From positions 89,185,501 through 89,249,500 of the forward strand of contig CM027378.1 in assembly GCA_015680905.1 (NCBI GenBank): 64,000 bases of DNA. Reading direction: 5' to 3'. The notes under the pieces were generated by a model. It did no database searches and had not been told where the DNA came from. It saw only the letters and a program-made list of their open reading frames with translations. Source of the DNA: Coptis chinensis. Its lineage: Eukaryota; Streptophyta; Magnoliopsida; Ranunculales; Ranunculaceae. Position 1 is the first letter of the stretch, and each line of letters starts with the position of its first letter. Shown one piece after another: positions 22,559 through 35,933 of the stretch. The translations under genes and the position numbers were made by a program.

Positions 22559-25500
22559 TTAAAGAAGTCGTGATGCATGCTGAGAGTTGGCCATTTCCCT
22601 CAAGACAGCACCAACAATTGCAGCTTGTTCCAGACATTCAGCCTTATGCAATGCATCCAAAAGGGTGATACAAGTCTTTGTATTTATTCTACAACCTTTG
22701 AATCTGGTTTCCTCGAACAGTGTAAATGCATCCATTGCTTTATTACAATTGCTTAATCCTTCAATTAAAGCATTATAACAAGCAGAATCAGGAATATTAC
22801 CACCTGCTCTGAACCTCTCAAATAACTCATTTGCCACTGCTATGTTCCCAGCCTTTGCAAGCCCAGTGATCATGGTAGTGTAGGTAATAACATTAGGCTG
22901 TAACCCTTGTTTTTGCATCTCTTGCCAAAAGACAAAAGCCTTGTTGAACTTTCGAACTCGGCACAGACCATTAATGAGGATGCTGTAAGTGAACGTATTG
23001 GGGGTGCATTTTAAATCTTTCATGGACTGAAAGCAGACAAGAGTCTCATCAACCTCCTCAGCCTTAACTAAGGCATCAAGAAGACAGTTCCATGTATAGA
23101 CATTAGGTGTCAAACCCTTCTGCATCAACTCCTCCAGAATAAGATATGCCTCATCAATTCTACCCACCTTCCCAAACCCATCAATAAGACTGCTATACAC
23201 TACGACATTCAACTCTATTCCCCTTGACTTGGCTTCTTCAAAGAGCATGTATGCCTCATCAAGCCTGTCAATTTTAGCAAGCCCATCCACGACAGATCCA
23301 TAGGTAACCACAGTAGGTGGAAGGCCCTTGACCTTCATTTCCTCCAATAGCTGGTAAGCTTTGTTTACATTACCAGACTTGCAAAACCCGTCTATGACAG
23401 TGTTATAAGCAAGAGTATCCAGGACATATCCTTGTTCTTTCATTGCATAAAATAACTTGTAAGTTTCTCGTGCATAGCCACCTTTTATCAGGCCATTAAT
23501 CAAGATACAATAGCTCCGTACATCAGGGGTAAATCCTCGAGCTCGGATCTCTTCAAATAAAGCCCTGCCCTTCTCAGTATCACCAGACTTGAAAACACAA
23601 TCCATGTATGTATTAAGAAAGGTCAAATCCAAAGCACATCCTCTGCGTACCATCTCTTTGTAGATTTTATGCCCATCCTCCTTTCTGCCATACCTGAAAA
23701 AATTTCTAATGAGGGACGTGTAGGCGACAGCATCAGGGTTATGACCTGCATCCAACATTCTCTCAAATAAACTGTAAGCCTCATCAACCCTGCCAAATCT
23801 GCCCAGACCGTCTATCAAAGAACAAAATGTGATCTTGTCGGGGGTACAACTCTTTTGAGCCATATCTTTAAAGATACGGCAAGCTTCGTCAACCTTTTGT
23901 GCCTTGCACAAGCGGTCAACCATTATATTCACAGTCAAGACATTGGGAAACAAGCCAGCTCTTTCCATGGTATCTCGAGTCTCGTAAACAGACTCAATTT
24001 TTCCTGCTCTGCAAAGCATGTCTATAAGAATGTTGTAGGTTGAAAGATTGGGTTTTGCGTCCTTCTTCATCTCCTCAATAATCCTCAGAGCCTCATCTAC
24101 TCTACCCTTCCTCCCAAGGCAAGTCAGTATACAATTGTAAGCAATCACGCTGGGTATGCAACCTTTTTCTTTTTGCCTCTCAAGTAGCTTGTAAGCTTCA
24201 TCAAACTTCCCAGCAGATCCATAACCCATGATCATGGTGTTATAAGCATAAGCACATGGAACTCTCCTATTAAGTTCCATCGTCTCAAATAGATCCACAG
24301 CTTCATCCAGCCTTTTTGCTTTGCAAAGAACCCCTATCATGCTAGTATAAGTCACATCATCAGGTGCAAGGCCTTGTGCGTTCATCTCATGGAAAAATTT
24401 CCAGGCCATATCCACCTTACCCACCTTGCCAAAGCAATCAATACAAACATTATACAGGACGGTATCTGCTTCAAAAGCATGGCTCTTCACTTTGTCCAGC
24501 AAAGCAAGAGCAGCATCAACCTGGCCTTCCTTGGCAAACACCCGAATAAGAGTTGTGAATAACTGCATGTTCACTTCGTAGCCCAGCTCTTGCATCTGCT
24601 GAAACAGGGTAAGCGCGAGACCAGGCTCGTGGACCACAGCAAAGGCACCAATTAGAGTTGTATAAGCTGAAAAAGCAGGGCGGAACTTGAATTTACGGAT
24701 GCTTTGTATCAGATTAAAAGCGTCTTTAAGCCTTTGAGAGTTTACACAGATGGTGACTAATTCGATGCAGGTATTGTTTGAGAAGTCATACCCAGCAAGA
24801 CTCATTTCTTCCAGAACCAGTTCCAAATTATCAAAACATTTACATCTAGCCATCAACTTCAAGAGCATATCATAGGCTCCAGGACTGTGCAATTTGCCAG
24901 TTTTTTGCTCTACCCATCGGAAATAGCTTGTTGCTAAATTGACATCTTTCAACCTCTTTAAGACTCCAATAACCAGTTCCGGTTGAGGTTCTTTGTCCAG
25001 TGAATATAATTCTTCCTCCATGGCTGGTCCCCAAGGACAACTTAAAATGCGGCAAACATCACCTACTCCTGCTACTGTATCGTCCCTCCTCCTAGGGACA
25101 TTTTGATTACCCCTATCTACAATGGCAGTGGCTTCCCCATCTGGATCAGTAGAAGACCCATTATGCAAGGAGGATAACTCCTTGTATCCAGTGTAGATAA
25201 CAGAACACTTCAGATCAAAATGCCAGATTCCTGCAATGCAACAACTCAACAAGAATATCGTTTAACAACTATAGTCTTGAACCTTTTGACTTAATGCAGT
25301 GGAAAAGAAGACAATCAGACTTAACAAAATTTTGGGGGTTTGAAACCATCTGTCAAAAATTGGCATCAAGGAAAACGTTGATATTTATGAAATATGGATA
25401 TTATCATGGATGAACTCAACATTCTGGATTTTTCGCACTTTTAAATTCAATTTACAATTTTAAGCACACATTTCTATATATTTGAAACCGAAATGTGTAA

Positions 25501-25735
25501 ATTAAACACTTCCTCACATGAACGAACCATAGTGATAACATTTTTCTCCTTAATGTAAAAACTACAAAAATCTAATAAGAAATAGGTGATCAGAAATACA
25601 CAAACAGGACTTGGGTAAGCAAAAGACTCAGTCTTCCTGTAAAGGCCAGTTTTCAAGAAACTCTACAGTATAATACAGTATGAACATAATTTGTAAGATA
25701 AATGCATTACCTCGTTTGTTCAAGAGTCTCTTCAT
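22559..25735 (-). CDS. P-class pentatricopeptide repeat protein, 898 aa
   Basis: PPR proteins are sequence-specific RNA-binding proteins, usually in mitochondria or plastids. Two coding exons: 25735-25711 (MKRLLNKRG, with Gly split across the junction) and 25230-22559, total 2697 bp. The long exon alone could start at an upstream Met inside the intron, but the spliced start gives clean AG/GT borders and phase. From about residue 130 to 880 there are about 20 tandem 35-residue motifs of the form VTYTSMIGVLCKAKRLDEAV or VVYSSLIDGFGKVGRIDEAY, with no E, DYW or SMR tail, hence P class. The overall form resembles the single-copy Arabidopsis At3g06920 type; I am only moderately sure of that orthology. 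A basic N-terminus (KRLLNKR) is compatible with organelle targeting. No break is seen. Confidence 0.92.
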
Positions 25736-27268
25736 TCTTATGTGACTGTATAGCTCACATGCGTCTCTATCTCTTCACCTAGATTAAAATATAAGCAATG
25801 TCACAAATAAAGAGGATGTAATGAAACTCAAACCCAAAAACTAACCTTTGCAACAATAAACAATCTATCAAAGTTAACCGGCATTGGCTAAATGACAATG
25901 AATCATATATCTGATAAGTACAGAGCCTCCACCGCAAATCCTGAAATGACAAGAAAAGCATAAATAAATGTGTCACATTGTTTCCTAGTTAACCAACATT
26001 ATCAAACAAGTATTGAAGACGACATTTCCTCGAACAATGTATGAGCAAAAGAAAAATATGTAAAAACAAGTTATACACTCTTTCATTTTGTTTACAATGG
26101 GTACACGTGCACTCCAAAATACTCATAACTCATAACTGAATTCCAATAAAAAAAAAAAAAACAAACTTTATGTACGGCACTAGCTAAAAATTGAGAATAA
26201 TAGAGAGGAGAAGGTGGAAATGTACCCAACAGGAAGATAGGTCCCGAACAATGTTTCCACATGTTCAAGTGTTCAACTACACTTTACGCTATTTTTTGCT
26301 CAACATTTTTGCTAACTCCAGTTGCACAAAAATGTTAACTCACGTGTCGAAATCTGAGGAATCGATGCGATATTTCAAGTTAGAATCGAGATTTTGATTT
26401 ATGTGTTTCTCTTTATGTGTTTTTGGGAATTAGAGGCTCAACAAATAATTGCAGATAGTACTTCAGTTTAGAGTTTAGAGTTTAGAGTGGGTTTGTTATT
26501 AGGCTAAATCTATGGTGCGCAGGCCGTATGGTATGCTATCAAATCTGCAAGGGGTGCGTGTGTATTGCATGACAAAAGTACTGATCCAAAGGCCCACATT
26601 ATCTGCGCACCATACATCTCGCGCACTGAAGACATACTCTTGTTATTATGGAAACAATGTGGAAAGAAAAGGAAAATAAGAGTGGTCCGCCTTTTACATA
26701 GTTTTTCATAGTGGACTACCCATTTTATTTCTTTTCTTTTCCATTAGCTAAAATTTAACAAACACACCAGTCTATTCTGCTTCTATGGATTCCGAAGCAA
26801 AGCATAGAAACGTGGTAGCTGACCATAGTGAGAACTGAGAAGTGATAACAATAACGAAAATGTGTAGCAGCAGTCCTGTTTATTTTCAATTCCACTCCCC
26901 CCGCAAACAAATTTCTTAGTCAACAATCACCATTCATCATTTGAATTTTTTTACTGATGAAGTACACCTACAAATTGGTTTATCACACAGATAAGTTGGA
27001 AAAATGCACAAGTCCTAAGAACAGTCCATAGCCAAAAAGAGATAAAAGGAAGAAAGGTAGACACTCATGACATCGGCGCATTGCTTCTACACTTCACAGG
27101 AGATTCTCTTTAATGAAACCCCAGGCCTATGCTGCTGCTGACCATGATCGAAAAGATATGTCAGAACATAACTGCAGTGCTACCACAAAAGGTATGCCTT
27201 TTTCCTCCAGGAATCTCATTTTGCAGGTTTCCGGTACATTAACAAGCTTGAAAGCATCAACAAGAATC
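25736..27268. other. Spacer with probable 5' UTR of the PPR gene and 3' flank of the WD40 gene
   Basis: There is no convincing ORF. A small inverted repeat near 26512-26622 (ATGGTGCGCAG and CTGCGCACCAT about 110 bp apart) may be a short MITE. The rest shows nothing I can name. Confidence 0.45.
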
Positions 27269-30200
27269 TTATGTAACCGTGTAGACCTTAACTACCTTGG
27301 ATGTGTCACATACAACAAGGTTTTCGGAATCAGAAGGTGTAGTACATAACCAATTGACCTGTCAAAAATGAATTTCCGAATCAGACTTTTGGTAAAATAT
27401 ATTTAGACTGGGATGAAGATTCTACGAGACCAGTGCAGAGCAACTTGGCATAGCAAGAGCGATATTGTAAAGAACAGTAAAGAAGAGTTGCAACAAGATG
27501 ATGACCATGCTAATGTTTCAAACCCTAATCACGCTGTGATCTCTACATACTCTGATAATCTCATCTTGAAGAGATTAAAACAAAAATTAAATCAATACTA
27601 CTATATTCCACCTAATTAGGGACCATACGATATCTAATATATGACTGTGTCAACACTTTGGTTTCCTCCTACTAGGTGGAAGCATAAGTTTTCAGCCTAT
27701 GCATGACCAAAGTATACGATCTTAAGATTACTAGCATACTAAGGGCATACTATATATGAGAACTTGAAATTGACTTGAAACTCCCCCGTGAGAACTAGGT
27801 GAATTCAATTCAATTGGAACAGAAAAACATTTGCTTGATAGAGAAGAAATTTTGCATTATCAGATATTGTAAAACTGTCCCCTTCTTTTCATTGTACGTA
27901 GAGAAAACCGGCTTTAATAAAGAGGAAAGAATCTGTTTTATGTAAAGATGAAGAGAAACTTACTTTCTTGCTCAAACTAATGTTCTGAACCAGGAGATTA
28001 GTTCTACTGGTTTCCACAGCATCCCTATGCTTGGACCAATCCCATACCTTCACGGATGCATCATTTCCACCTGATATTATATACCTCCCTCTCTCCGCAA
28101 ATAATGAAAATGACCTGGAAAAAATTGCATGAGCTATTTTTATGCATACACAAAGAATCTGGTCTGAGAAAAAAGGCCACTTACACACAAGATACAGCAG
28201 CAGTATGTCCTCCCAAAGAATTGTCTAAATGTAACCTTTTTCCACTTTCTTGAATGAGAGTTGTTGTAGTTGCAGCTGGCTTGACGTTTCCAGAACTTGA
28301 TTGTGATCCTGTTCGGGGCCTAATGGAACTTTTCAACTTTGAAGAAGCAATCTCAGATTCAATATCTATTACATCAACCACGCCATCACCCCTAGCCACT
28401 GCACAAACCTTGCCAGATTTATCCAGCATATCCACCTCAGGAATTGCAACTGCATGAATGAAAGCAGGATTGAAGCATTGTCCTCCACTACCATGACTCT
28501 CCATGTCAGGCAACCCTGCAATAAAGTAAAATATCATAAAACAGATCTGTATAAACTTTAGTTTCCAAATTATGTGCGGAATAGAGAGTGCGCTAGGAAC
28601 TGAGGAACACGAACATGTACCAATGGTGTGAAGTGTGTCAAAGGGAAGTCAACCTGTGCCAAAAAATTTTTTTTTTTTGCCTAGGTGAAAAGTAAGCGGG
28701 TGTGTGTGTGTTGGGAGGGGGGGGCAGGTGTCACAGGAGTTTTTTCTGAGAAGTACCAACAGGCACAAGCAATTTTACGTGCATAGAAGAAGGAAGATGA
28801 ATCAACAAGAAATAAGCAGTTAGGTCATGTACAAACCAAAATCCATGATTTTGCACGGCCTGCCTTTGGAGAAGTCCCACATTACAAGTTTTGCATCGAG
28901 ACCACCAGTAATGACTGCAGTAATATGTACATCGAGTTAATGACCCTTAAAAAGGATAATAATCAGGAAACAAGATGTATATTTTACAAATTGCACTTCA
29001 AATAAACATAAATATTAATCTAGGGGACTCTTTCCATAAAAGAATTTAACTCCAAATCGCATAGTGTTCTTATTAAGGGAGGGGTTTCGATTTAATCTGT
29101 TTAGTAGAAGTAATGGGTTAATAGAGTAGGTCAGACTGAGGGTTATACTCTCTATAAATATATCAACCTTTACTTGTCAAAAAGGATATTATTGTTTGCA
29201 ATCTTAGAATACTTTGAAGAGCAAATATAAAGGTGTGTACCTTACTTCATTTAAAAATTAACTGTACAATATGACATTATTAGCCCGGAAAAAAACAGAG
29301 CTTAAATTTCATGGGAAGGACTAGACATTAAACAGTACCTTCCCAAGGTCTCCAAGGAAGAAATTGCACACTGCTACAAATCTAAGCAGATGGTCAAGGA
29401 TAATAGTTCGAGTTACGATACGAAATATTCCAAGACAAAAAAATTGTATTGGGGGGGGGGAGCGATATAACACAATGCGGGGACTTATTGTGATTACTTA
29501 TAATGTCAATCACACCATACATATCAAAATGCCCATTCCAAAAATTGCTTCTACGAAAATGTGAAAGGATACACTTGTGTGTCCTGATCTTAATGTTTTG
29601 TAAAGACAATGCTGACGAATGTCAATGATCTGTAAAAGACACCGAAGTCAACATTCCACCAAACGAAGTAAAAACATCATAATATATTTGTAAGTACGGT
29701 GCATTCTTTATTTACATTATTAATTTATAAAATTATGTAAGAATCTAAAAGTGACCATTTTATTCATGATTTGGAAAAAGATGACACCAAAGTAACAAAA
29801 AGATGCCAATAGACGCTCGTGCACATTATTCCAAGATGCTTTTCCCTTAACATGCATGGCATGTAGAATAACAAAGGCTATAATACACTCAGCCACTCAG
29901 GATATACATTAGTCACAAGTACACATCTCTTTTTGTGAAGCAACTAAAGTTAGAACGAAGGCAAATCAATAAGTTATTTCGTGACAAATAAAAACCTTTA
30001 TGCCGCCACTATCATCTGCCGCAGCAAGGAAAGATGACTTAGAGTTGCAGGATATCTGCAGAGACGCAAGACAATATTCAATTTTCATAAAGCGTTACTA
30101 TGTAGAATACAGCAACAAAGCAAATCAGCATCATAATAGATGTACTCCATAAAAATTCAAATGCTAAGTATACCAATATAGGTAGCAATTTTAACAATGA

Positions 30201-31024
30201 ATAGAAGAACATCAAAATGTAGATATAGTTGAAGCAAATAAGCGAATTGTTCTTAAAAAAAAACAAAAGAACATTGAAGGCAGACAGGATGACTGGTTTG
30301 GACTTCCGTAATTAACATGTTGAAGGCATAAAACGAGCAAGACTCTACAATACTAGTCAGTGGTCATGTCACAGCTAGTATAACTGTATAAGCATCCAAC
30401 GCCAAGTGCATATCCTTCAAATTTAAGAGTTTATGTCTATTGATGAACTTATATATACCTGATTTATCTCCTCCTTGTTGTGGTTGTAAGTTTCCAAAGG
30501 CTTCCATGACGACGCCTCCAAGGTATAATAGCTGGACCATTTTAGTTATAACTTCCAGAAAATGTTGATAAAACATTAAAAAACAAACGAACAATTGAAC
30601 TATTAATTTACTAACAATTACCATATTCACATCAAAAGAAATGACTTCTGTCCCAGAACAAGCATAGAGAATATCTTCATTTCCTGCTCAATTAAAAAAA
30701 ATAATAATATTTTGCTTCTATCTTAAAACAAAGTAAAATGAAGAAAGAAAAAAAGTTACCTTGATTAAAACATATAGATGAAATGGGTTTCTTGTCTAGG
30801 TCCATGGTAAATACTACATCTTTACACCTCATATCAAACCAGCAAATGCATCCATCCTATGAATCAGAATATTAAACGCAGTGGACTAAACAAAAAAAAA
30901 TTGTAAGAGGAAATGAAGAAGTGGGTACCTCGGATGAAGTGGCAATGAGTCCAGGCCTAGTGCGTGAAGCTATACAGCAGGTTACGGTTTTCTTGTGTCC
31001 TTTCAGTCGTCTTGGCTTCATCAT
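27269..31024 (-). CDS. WD40-repeat protein, WDR53-like, 373 aa
   Basis: Exons on the minus strand are 31024-30929, 30856-30760, 30683-30622, 30515-30459, 30055-29996, 29629-29573, 29381-29339, 28914-28837, 28515-28185, 28114-27964 and 27358-27269. They total 1122 bp, and every phase fits. The protein opens MMKPRRLKGHKKTVTCC, then shows WD-type blades: DGCICWFDMR, DDSGGIK, HTSICSSVQFLPW, TGGLDAKLVMWDFSKG, GGHTAAVSC and SGGNDASVKVWDW. It ends VNWLCTTPSDSENLVVCDTS. Order and spacing match vertebrate WDR53 and its plant homologues, which are predicted scaffold proteins. A charged, Ser-rich insertion lies between blades (GDGVVDVIDIESEIASSKLK). Several exons are very short (43-62 bp), and the 5' UTR contains a CT microsatellite. 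Its exact role in plants is unknown to me. The splice forms were inferred by eye. Confidence 0.88.
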
Positions 31025-31026
31025 TC

Positions 31027-31052
31027 TCTCACACTCTCTCTCTCTCTCTCCG
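31027..31052. repeat. CT microsatellite in the 5' UTR of the WD40 gene
   Basis: A (CT)n tract lies on the plus strand (GA on the coding strand), within 30 bp of the start codon. Such tracts are common in plant 5' UTRs and may affect expression. Confidence 0.7.
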
Positions 31053-31327
31053 AGCTTTCTATATTTCCCTCGAAACTCTCTGCGGTCTGTGCTACTACTA
31101 CCGTGCTTTTAAGTCCCGCCCCCTTTACTTTGGATTTGGGCTTAAAAACTTTGACTGCAAAGTGCAAATCAGCAATGCAATAATGGGTCCACAAAAGCCC
31201 AAAGATTGTTGTTTTTAAGATAGGCTGGCTCCTAGAAAGACCTTAAATAAGAACCAAATCTAAAACAACCACAACTTCACCTACAAAATGATTTAAAGTC
31301 TAATCTTTTGTCCCTACTAGCCATTTG

Positions 31328-31346
31328 GCCCGGCCTATGGCCGGAC
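31328..31346 (-). repeat. 3' terminal hairpin of the Helitron
   Basis: The 19 nt read GTCCGGCCATAGGCCGGGC on the minus strand: an 8-bp stem with one G-T pair and a 3-nt loop, placed 7 nt before the terminal CTAG. This is the standard 3' signal of Helitrons. Confidence 0.85.
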
Positions 31347-31691
31347 TTGCTACATAAATAGCTAATGACTCAAAAGCCTAAAATCTACTTGAATAAATAA
31401 TATATGTATATTGATAGCTAATGATTCATTGTATACTTTATTTGAAGGGTTTATGTTTTTCTAATTTTTTTAGAAGGGTTTTGACAAAAGGTTTTATTTC
31501 TATTTTTGGGTTATTATTATCCTAAATAACAATTCTTATCATCCACCTATATAAACTATATCAAAATATAGCGCAACAATCAAGAAATATAACACGTACT
31601 CAAAACATACCATATGTTGGAATATAACACGTACTCAAAACATACCATATGTTTAAGCGATAACCGAATTATATTCATTACGCACAATGCT

Positions 31692-32073
31692 TCATTCTGC
31701 ATTTGAAGTTCTTCTACTTGAATATTTGGCTTCGTAGAGCTCTTCACGTCTAGTCATGAGTTCGTTGTAGTTCACATCTAGTACTTCAAACTTGTATATC
31801 GATCTGTTGTAGATAGCGTATGACATTTCCTGCAACAACATTTTTTGAGTCAACTTTCTTGGTTTGGTATGTTCCAAATGATGTTTGTATGCTAGGATAA
31901 TTTGGATCTTGATGGTATTCTCTTAGTATAGGCACATTGATTGCGACATCCGCTACGTACTGATAGTTCTCAAATATTGAACTGTAAACTGGTTCTTCAT
32001 AAATTTTTTCTTTTTTGAAAATTTCTCTAAGTGCACTCTTCAGTGAAACATTGTGTTTTGTTTTGTACTCCAC
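31692..32073 (-). other. Unidentified ORF region near the 3' end of the Helitron
   Basis: Two overlapping minus-strand frames cover this stretch: one of 95 aa opens MEYKTKHNVSLKSALREIF, and one of 61 aa runs further downstream. The first has a helix-like start, a middle with YQYVADVAINVP and an end TKKVDSKNVVAGNVIRYLQQ. The pattern weakly recalls a double-stranded RNA-binding fold, which is only a guess. A frameshift may join the two. It could be another captured host fragment. I do not recognise the source. Confidence 0.35.
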
Positions 32074-33903
32074 GATCTTCTTGTTGTATGTTTGATTCTT
32101 GTTGTATGTTTGATTATCTTATTTTTTTTTTATTATAGTAGTTTAATAAAAAAAAAACATATATTGTCATGGAATAAATTGTGTTTAGCATGTATGTGGT
32201 TGGTATATATATATTTCATAGGGTGAATAGTCCATTTTGTTTTGTAATTTGACTGTAATTAGAAGTTTTTTTAATTACATCTGGAAAAGGACGACTATGA
32301 GATAATGATACTATCCTAAAATATATAGTTATATGAATCTTATACGATTTTATTGCAACATTACTTTTTCCACGCTGATTAATAACTATTTTAAGCATAA
32401 AAGGGTCATATCTGGCGAGCTTCTCCATTTGGACTTGCAAATGGCACTATTGTAACCGGCTTTACAAAGACCGTTAGAAATGTCGCTCGTCAAACATTTG
32501 CGGCATTCCTGTGCCATCGGTCTCTGTCAAATGCATATTGTTCCAGCTAATTTTGTTGTCTTGAGTGCTTTTTTTCCAGAGAATTAGTCCTACTTAAGGT
32601 CTCCTGTAAGAATTATCACCAAGTAGAATAGGAGTCAGTCATGTCGCCTTATTAAATTCCTGGTCCTAGACCATGGGCGATGTGTCCATTATATATATAG
32701 TAATGAACCGTGAACGAATGTTCTGTATAGAAGACATGAAACTTACATGGAGAACTTCTTGTTATCTCCCAGAAAACTTTTCTTTCTTCCACATGTTTGA
32801 TGATATTACCATAATTAATGCTGTTACAGACTAAGAAACTGATGGTCTGAACTGATCGGCCTACAGGCCCACTTCATGAGCCTATGAATCTTTTATATGA
32901 TTAAATAACGAACTAAGATAGTAAGTTATAATCGAGTGAGCGCACGTCCAGTTTTAATTGCTGATCCTTGATCCTTCCCATTTTATGTTATCTTTTTCTT
33001 TCTTTGGAAAATCTCACCACGAAATAGCAAAGTTCACTTATCATATCTTCGTTGCCTATAAAATCAAGCTGGATTTTTATAGCAAATATATATTTCATGT
33101 TTTAATTTTTAGAAAATAATCATTGCAGCAGTTAATTTCTATATTTGTATCAATTAATGTTGAAAAGGAAAGTAAATAATTTTTTGCAAAAATTCTGAAC
33201 TGGACGTCTGGAACTGGAAAAGGGACATAAATGGTGTTACACATGACATGAAAATGAAATGGAGCGAGATCTTATTCCATAAAAATGGCTGAACCCGGTC
33301 ATCCAATGAGATTCCAAATTATACTCTTGGGTGGAACAACTGGTAGAATTCATAATATGATCTTGTTAGTATTCTTAACTGACTTCGGAGATAACTGCAA
33401 TCATCTAATAACATGGCTGCAATGAAACTCCAACAGCCTGATGTTTAGTCAAAATTGTTTCACAAAAAATAGTAGTCAACAAATAAACGTTTTCAAAACA
33501 GTAAGATCTTGGGGAAGAAATGAAAGAGCATTTTTGAAGTGTTGTGTGAGCACCTGGACTTTTTTTAACAGCTAAACAGTTGAAACCGACAATCAGCTGA
33601 ATACAGAAAACACAACTTAAAAAGTAGACAGGTTTGCAATATCATATCAAGATATTAATGGAGTCACATCAACCGTCTGATTATAGATTACACTTGATGA
33701 ATTAGAAATGGCAAACCTGCAAAACTGCCAAACCCCTAATTTAGAAATCCCAGATTATCCAGGTTATATAATCCCCACAATCATTTACTGATTTGCCTAA
33801 TGGTCTTGTACAAACACGGTGCATCTTGCAACAAATGCAGATGCACCCACAACAACAATGACATCAGCTTTGTCCTCCAGCCATAAGCCATGGCCGGGAG
33901 CCT
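32074..33903. other. Helitron interior without a recognised gene
   Basis: This stretch is A+T-rich with no ORF that I recognise. Just after the SEUSS fragment (33781-33900, minus) one frame reads APGHGLWLEDKADVIVVVGA, which looks protein-like and could be one more captured piece, but I could not identify it. Confidence 0.4.
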
Positions 33904-34725
33904 TTATACGTCCCACTCAGGGAATTCGTTAGTTATATCCTGTTCCAATTCAGGCAAGTGAAGATTCTTCGTGTCATCTGAAGATTTCAGACTAAAACTG
34001 TCGTTACCACCAAACATGGGGTTGATATTAGCCGAGGTCTTAAAGCTGTTGTTCCTATTCTGCATCTCATTGATAATACCGCCCGGAGCATTACTGCTGT
34101 TCCTATTCTGCATCCCAACCATGCCTGTAGCACCCGCCCTCATTGGCAGACCTCCATTTGTGGCCCCATTTAATACATTAAAGGTTGCCTCACCTACAGG
34201 TCCATTTGCATTATGCCCACCAGGTGATTGTTGTTGCACCCTTCCTCCACTGTTATTCATCATCTCATGAAGCAACTGCTGGATCATGTGCTGCTGCAAA
34301 TTCTGGCTGCCTTGAGAAGACTGTGAATGGTTCTGCTGTAGTGCACCGTTTATTGGGTGCTGCTGCTGTTGAGGCTGGCGTGGGGTTGACAATCCATTAA
34401 CTGGTATGTTTTGCATTGATCCCTGAATCGAAGATTCATGACCTTGAAATGGAGAAGTTTGTGTCTGAATTGGAGTATTGAAGGGAGAAGCCTCTTGTTG
34501 AAGTGCATTAGGATTCGAATTCATGGAGTTCTGCCTACGCAAGTTCTGATAATTGCTGAGAGCCAATGCAGTTTGTGCTGAAGTATTCAAGACTCCACTT
34601 CCAACCATGTGGTTGTTATTGTTCATATGACTACTAAGACCAGGATGAATTGACATAACATTACTCAGTGTGTTGCGATCATTTGGTAGACCATGAGCAC
34701 CACCAACCTGCTGCCCAATTTCTCA
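33904..34725 (-). pseudogene. SEUSS / SEUSS-like C-terminal fragment
   Basis: Known SEUSS proteins are Gln-rich transcriptional adaptors that act with LEUNIG. Here only the C-terminal part is present: GLPNDRNTLSNVMSIHPGL, then LSNYQNLRRQNSMNSNPNAL, a Gln/Asn-rich stretch with SQNLQQHMIQQLLHEMMN, then MQNRNNSFKTSANINPMFGG. It stays open for about 270 codons. It ends DITNEFPEWDV where the family usually continues to a NGFF-type end, so the true C-terminus is lost. Upstream a stop precedes EIGQQVGG, and the conserved LIM-binding-like domain is absent. It lies inside the Helitron, in its orientation, so I read it as a captured fragment. It retains enough open frame to be transcribed and perhaps translated. 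Confidence 0.82.
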
Positions 34726-34987
34726 GGTGTGGAATCCAGTAAAAAACCAAAAGTTGAGACTCTCTCTTACCTTCCCCCACTTTCAGCCGAGTCTTTGGCG
34801 GAATAGCACTGTTAAATCTCGCTCATCATCCATATAAACAAAAGCAAATCCTATAACATAAACAAAAGGAAATAAAATCTGGTAGATACCACACAACTAC
34901 CAAAGAGGAATAATACAAAATCCAGGATCTCTATGTAACATACGGAATTAAACAACAACAACAACATGAAAATGATAAAATAGTATA

Positions 34988-35195
34988 CCTTTTATATACC
35001 TGACCAAAGGTACCACCCATTACGAAACAATCCATCAGCACACTGATGACCTTCCCAAAGTTCAAGTCCACCAGTAACAATTTCAATCCACGAAAACAAC
35101 TGGATGGTTCGCTCTCAAACCTTCTTTCTGCAATTTAACACCAGGTGTATCTGGTAATGGACCTGTAATTGCTTCAGTTACATATTGAGGAAACG
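34988..35195 (-). pseudogene. PDAT1 (phospholipid:diacylglycerol acyltransferase) fragment
   Basis: The minus strand reads QYVTEAITGPLPDTPGVKLQ, then KEGLRANHPVVF, IVTGGLELWEG and QCADGLFR, then in a shifted frame MGGTFGQVYKR. This is the well-conserved stretch of plant PDAT1 just after its membrane anchor. PDAT moves an acyl group from phospholipid to diacylglycerol to make oil. Only about 70 of about 680 residues are present, with a frameshift and a small change before IVTGG, so it cannot be active. It lies within the Helitron and in the same direction as the other captured pieces. Confidence 0.85.
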
Positions 35196-35933
35196 AAGCA
35201 GACTTCAAAGTTCAAACTGATGGCATGTAAATATATAATATCAGTAATGGTACTTTACAAAATGTTAATTTCTACATTTATAATCTATGCAATTATCAGA
35301 ATAAAAGGAAAGTTACATAAGGCAACCTAATTCACGTATAATAGACTAATAAACATGCAACATGCATCATAGATTTCTCACTCATACCTACAACAAATAA
35401 AAAGGAGTGAGCGGCCACCGATAAATGAAATAAAAGGAGATGAATATTAAGAGTGGATTATTAATGACATGTGCAAATTAGTTATCAATGGCTCGCAATT
35501 TCATCATAATTATAACAACTTGTAGTGGTCCAACACTCCAACCATTATTTTAGGAGACTATGGTTTGTCTATCAGACGAAATAAAAAATTCTAAACTAAA
35601 CATTGAAGATGTAAAACATGATCTCCGTTGTCAGGTGAACATGGAAATGTTCCTCTGTTTTCAGCAAAAATCAGTAATAAGGACAAAAGTGCATCTCCTG
35701 AACATTATTACACTTTGCTGGATTTCGCCAAATCAGATGAATATAACTAAAAGTGATAGGAGAGGGCAAGAAAACTCCAAAGTTTCACGTAGTGTTCCAC
35801 TGCTGGAAGAAGATTCAAGAACTGATTTTCTGTCTAAATAAAATCAGTTCTTTACCAATACATAATCCTAATTCCAAAATACTCTATAAAATTATACTAC
35901 CTTAAAGAGAAAAGCTTCAGAAAACCATATAAC

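Noticed and set aside
24364-24562. Short plus-strand frames within the PPR gene
   Set aside because: They are shadows of the long PPR coding frame on the other strand.
30995-31218. Overlapping Ser/Leu-rich plus-strand frames over the CT repeat
   Set aside because: They are antisense to the first exon and 5' UTR of the WD40 gene and follow the microsatellite.
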